Shown piece by piece: positions 60,251-64,000 of a stretch of DNA of 64,000 nucleotides. The stretch lies in contig QJNS01000066.1 of the NCBI GenBank assembly GCA_004154925.1, positions 186,001 to 250,000 on the forward strand. Direction: 5' to 3'. This DNA comes from Monosporascus cannonballus. Its lineage: Eukaryota > Ascomycota > Sordariomycetes > Xylariales. Made by a program: the position numbers and the translations under genes. The notes beneath the pieces are model-generated. The model was not told the origin of the DNA, made no database searches, and worked only from the letters and a program-made list of their open reading frames with translations. Position 1 is the first letter of the stretch, and the number at the start of each line of letters is the position of its first letter.

Positions 60251-63200
60251 AGTTTACGAAAAAAGATATACAACTTAAGAAAATAACGTACGAATAATTT
60301 ACGAAATAAAAAAGATTTTAATTATTATTTTCGGGGCGGAATTTCGGAAAATAAAAAAATTAAAAAAATTAAATAAGAAATTTAATTATTTTTAATTACT
60401 TGAACTAATATTAATAAGGCGTTAACGCCCAAAGAAATAATAAAGGTTAACGAATATTTTCCGCTTAAATTAAAAGCGTTTCGGAAATTATTTAATAAAG
60501 AATTAAGGAACGCCTTATTTTTACTTTTCCCCAAAATAAATTATGTAATCCCATTATATAAAGACGAATTAAAGAAAAAAATACTAATACTATGAAAGCC
60601 TTTATATGGTATAATTAAAAAAAGGTTGTTAGCTTTAAGAAAAACCGTAACGGAACTTTTAAATAAAAAGTATATCTATATAAATAATTCGTTTATAAAG
60701 GTGCCGGTTTTATTTGCAAAAAAACTCGGAAAAGAATTATGTTTTTGTTACGATTATCGGGCGTTAAATATAATAACAAAAAAACCGTTATTTTTTACCT
60801 ATTATTTCGGAAATCCTAAAATTGTTTTTTACGTTAAATAATTTATAAAAGTAAATATCCGATTAACGTTTTATAAAATTAAGATTAAGGGAAAATATAA
60901 ATAAAAAATAATATTTCGAATACGTTTTGGCTTATATAAATAGCTGGTAATACCGTTCGGCTTATATGGAATTCCCGTAATTTTCCAGCAATACGTTTAC
61001 GGGGTCCTAAAGAAATACCTCGACGTTTTTTGCTTAATATATATGGACGATATCCTTATTTTTTTTCCGAATCTAAGGAGAATTATATATAAAAAGTAAA
61101 AAAGGGTTTAAATTACTTAATAGAAATACATTTAAATTTAGATATTTTTAAATGCGAATTTGGCGTAAAAATAATAAAATATCTTGGATTTATTATAAAT
61201 ATTATAAAGGGAATACGAATAAACTTTGAAAAATTACGAACGATCAAAAAGTGGGAAATTTTTAAAACGTTTAAAAAAATCCGAAAGTTTTGAAGGTTCG
61301 CAAATTTTTTTGCAATTTTATAACTTATTATGCGGATATATTAATATTGTTAATAACTTTAAGCCGGAAAAAAACCCTATTCCGTTAAAAAAAATAATAT
61401 TTAAATATTTTAAAAACGCTTTTATAACAGAACCGATTTTAATATAATAAAGCGTCGAAAAACTTATAATATTGAAAATAAATTATATAACAATACTATA
61501 TAAATATTATTTATCTTAAGTTAATAAATTAAAAATATTACGTCCGGTTACGTATTATTTCAAGAATTTAAAATTTATTAAAACTAATTACAAATAAATA
61601 ATGAAAATATTTTAATAATAATAAAATATTTAAAAAAGTAAAAAATATAATTACGTAAAATAATAATTTTCTTTACAAATATTACTGTCTATAAAAATCT
61701 AAAATATTATATAATTATTAAAAGATTAAATAAATATTAAATAAAGTAATTAAAAAATTATTTTTTTTTAATTTTTATTTAAAATTTCGTACCGGCCGTG
61801 TAAATATTAAAAAAAACATATTTTTATATAAAGAATAAAATATATTTATGAAAAAAGTTATAACTGTATAACCGTATAAAAATCTTAGTTAATAAAAAAT
61901 AAAAAATTATTTATATTATTTAAAAAACGTTAAAAATATGCCGAACATACAATAACAATTAATAATATTAAAATTAAATATAACGGATTACTTTAAAAAA
62001 TATAAATATTTTAATATTAAGAAACTTTTTAAAAACTTTAAAACGTAACTTTAAAATATAATAAAAATTATAATCGTATTATTAAGGCCATTATCAAAAA
62101 ATAACGTAATTCTTTTACGAAATTAAAATTATTAATATTAATTGCAAAAAATATATTAAATATTAAAAATATGTTTTAATTTCGGAAATACTTTTAAGTC
62201 CTGAATTAAAAATTATTTACGACGGCCTTAATATAAAGTATTTAAGATTTTTATATAACAAATTACTTAAATAAAGAAATTATAATAATAATATTTTCAA
62301 AAAGATTTTTTCTGGCCGGATATATATCGTATAATAAGGCAGTTTTGTAAAACTTATAACGTATACGGCCATAAAAACATATAAAAAAATAAAACAAATT
62401 ATTGAAATTATTTCCGGTTTTTAAATAATTTTACAACAAATTATTAAATAATTTTTTAACCCGTTTATTAACCGATTTTAAATATAACTTATATTTTTTG
62501 ATAATAATATTAAAATAATTATTTATAATAATAAATTTAAAAATAAAATTTATAATAAACGTAAAACTATACGGAAATATTTATAAAAATATATTAAAAA
62601 GTTTATATTTTCTTTAAAATTATTAAAAATAATAAAGGAATTAATTAAATAAGGCAATTTTGGATTAAACTTTGCAATTTATAAAAATAAAATAATTTTT
62701 TTTTACTTTTTATTACTTAAAATTAATAATATTACGGAAAAAATGAAGTAAAAAATATAAATTTATTTATGAGTTTTTGTAATATATTTATAATAAAAAT
62801 AAAATAAGTTGTTTTTGGAAGCGATATTTATAAATAATAACCGAAATATAATTTAATTAAAATTAAAATTTTTTAATTTTACGGGTATTATATTAACTTT
62901 ATTCCTTAAATAAAGAAAAATTCGGTAATTAAAAAGACTTTACGTATAAAAAAGGAAAATTTAGTTAAGAAATTGCAAAAAAATATGGAATTTATTTAAG
63001 TTACAATAACGGCAAAATAGTAAACCTAGGAGGAAATAACGTATAAACGTCGTTTTCCTGCCGAAAAATATAAAATTAACGAAAAAATCTGGATATTCTT
63101 AAAAAATGTTATTATTTTCTGGCCGTCGAAAAAGTTAAAATAACTTTAAGCCAAATATTAAATAATTAAAATAATTAATGTTTATGTTAGTAAATTAAAT

Positions 63201-63270
63201 ATATTTAAAAAGATCCATAATTATTTTTATGTTAATGTATTAAAGTATATACATTATAATTTTTTATAAT
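60251..63270 (+). pseudogene. pol of element E (RT, RNase H, integrase)
   Basis: RT N-terminal blocks lie in the 71-codon open frame at 60,626-60,841 (FIKVPVLFAKKLGKEL, CYDYRALN). The active-site box YMDDILIFF is intact at 61,040-61,063. The RT/RNase H connection follows at 61,110-61,330 (KCEFGVKIIKYLGFII, GIRINFEKLRTIKKWE, FANFFAIL). The RNase H start is around 61,340-61,500. The integrase C-terminal barrel is near 63,075-63,230 (YKINEKIWIFLKNV, FWPSKKL). Stops and frame changes break it at several points. Confidence 0.75.
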
Positions 63271-64000
63271 TATAAATTAATATAAATACGTAATTTTTTT
63301 ATTATTATTAAAAGAAATAACAAATTAAAATTTAAAATTAAAAATATTTTTTAAACTAAAATTAAAAATATAAAAAAAGGTTTTATATGCCAAGTCCAGG
63401 TAAAATAATTAAATTATGCAAAAAGGACTTCAAAATATTCGAAAAAGTTATAAATATGATAATTTTATAATAATTCCAAAAGAAGTACGATAATATAAAC
63501 ATTAATAATAAACCCTAAATCTAACCTATTCCTTAAAAACGGACGAATAATAATTTAGCTTAAAAATACCGGCCGGATAGTATATAAACGGTATAAAAAA
63601 CTTAGAGAAATAATTTAGTAATAATTTTATAAAAGTTGTAAATAAATGTTAAAATAATATTTTTATTATTTACAAATAAAGTATATTAAGAAACAATTAG
63701 GAATTATAAATATAATATACCGGTTATGAAATTATTTAATTATTTTTGAAAATTTATACATTTAATAATTTACTTTATAAATCTATAATATTAACGTTAT
63801 ATGGAAATTACGTACTTATAATTGGTAATTATTTGGCCTTATTTATACTAGATTTTAATAAAACGGAAATTTTGTTTTAATTATTTAAATTATAATTACG
63901 AAATTTTCGAAAACGTTAATAATATAATTATTAAAAGTTCGTAATTTAATTTATAACTTAAATTAATAAACGGCGGAAAAAAAACGCAAAAATATTATAA
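63271..64000 (+). pseudogene. C-terminal / 3' part of element E pol
   Basis: Contains a block KNTGRIVYKRYKK (about 63,557-63,600) that matches L at 2,245-2,300, so it belongs to the conserved end of pol in this family. The remaining sequence to the window end is AT-rich with no further recognised domain. No LTR appears before the end. Confidence 0.45.

Larger units (their letters stand above)
58322..64000 (+). mobile_element. Element E: Ty3/gypsy of the L family, plus strand, incomplete
   Basis: 5' LTR, leader, gag and pol match element L. The element is inserted in I and its 3' LTR lies beyond the window end. It is useful as the intact-order partner for L, including an LTR not disturbed by X. 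Confidence 0.75.

Noticed and set aside
1..64000. Mitochondrial or other organellar origin because of very low GC
   Set aside because: LTR retrotransposons with target duplications, chromodomains and RIP-type mutation are nuclear; no mitochondrial gene, tRNA or rRNA is visible.
1..64000. CRISPR arrays, tRNA, rRNA or bacterial-type operons
   Set aside because: No spaced identical repeats with unique spacers and no recognisable RNA gene; the tandem repeats found (52 bp and 84 bp) have no spacers and lie in an LTR and in a reading frame.

Overview
The window is a repeat-only, extremely AT-rich block from what is almost certainly a filamentous ascomycete (Pezizomycotina) with active or past repeat-induced point mutation (RIP). 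By eye, CpA and TpG are rare, TpA is everywhere and CpG is well preserved, which is the RIP signature (C to T at CpA on either strand). In-frame stops in recognisable frames are mostly TAA/TAG that one C-to-T change would make from CAA/CAG, and catalytic Asp codons have often become Asn. I see no tRNA, rRNA, CRISPR or ordinary host gene. Everything recognisable is a decayed LTR retrotransposon of the Ty3/gypsy superfamily, a small inverted-repeat element, or an unclassified insertion.

Left half (1-30,400). Element A (minus strand, 3' LTR at 202-554) is split by element L (631-18,823), a gypsy element of another family with about 188-bp LTRs. L carries a solo LTR (7,240-7,620, perfect 5-bp duplication AATTC) in its leader, and its own 5' LTR is split by a 10.96-kb insertion, called X here (7,776-18,736), flanked by an exact 8-bp duplication ATTCGCAT. 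X has structured GC-rich ends and coding-like but unidentified interior frames. A then continues (18,824 to about 22,850) with an antisense accessory ORF, chromodomain, integrase, RT and protease. Next come element K (plus strand gag-pol, about 22,850-26,232), a 1.5-kb inverted LTR pair around an A-like 3' end (26,233-27,730), and an internally deleted plus-strand element B ending at an LTR (29,943-30,359).

Right half (30,400-64,000) is a nest: J (gag at 30,455-31,619) is interrupted by I (LTR at 31,620). I is interrupted inside gag by F (33,440-54,669, minus strand, short LTRs). F contains two essentially full-length elements, H (34,506-41,461, minus strand, perfect GAAAT duplication) and G (47,341-54,333, plus strand). 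I resumes at 54,670 and is cut again at 58,321 by E, a plus-strand relative of L that runs off the window.

A, B, G, H, I and J share one chromovirus family: gag with a CCHC knuckle, protease, RT-RNase H, integrase, C-terminal chromodomain, polypurine tract and LTRs of 350-440 bp with termini of the type TGTTATGAC and GCCGTCACA. Three copies also keep an ORF on the opposite strand between chromodomain and 3' LTR. No copy has intact gag and pol, so the locus should be transpositionally dead, although its LTRs and short ORFs could still matter for chromatin or small-RNA biology.
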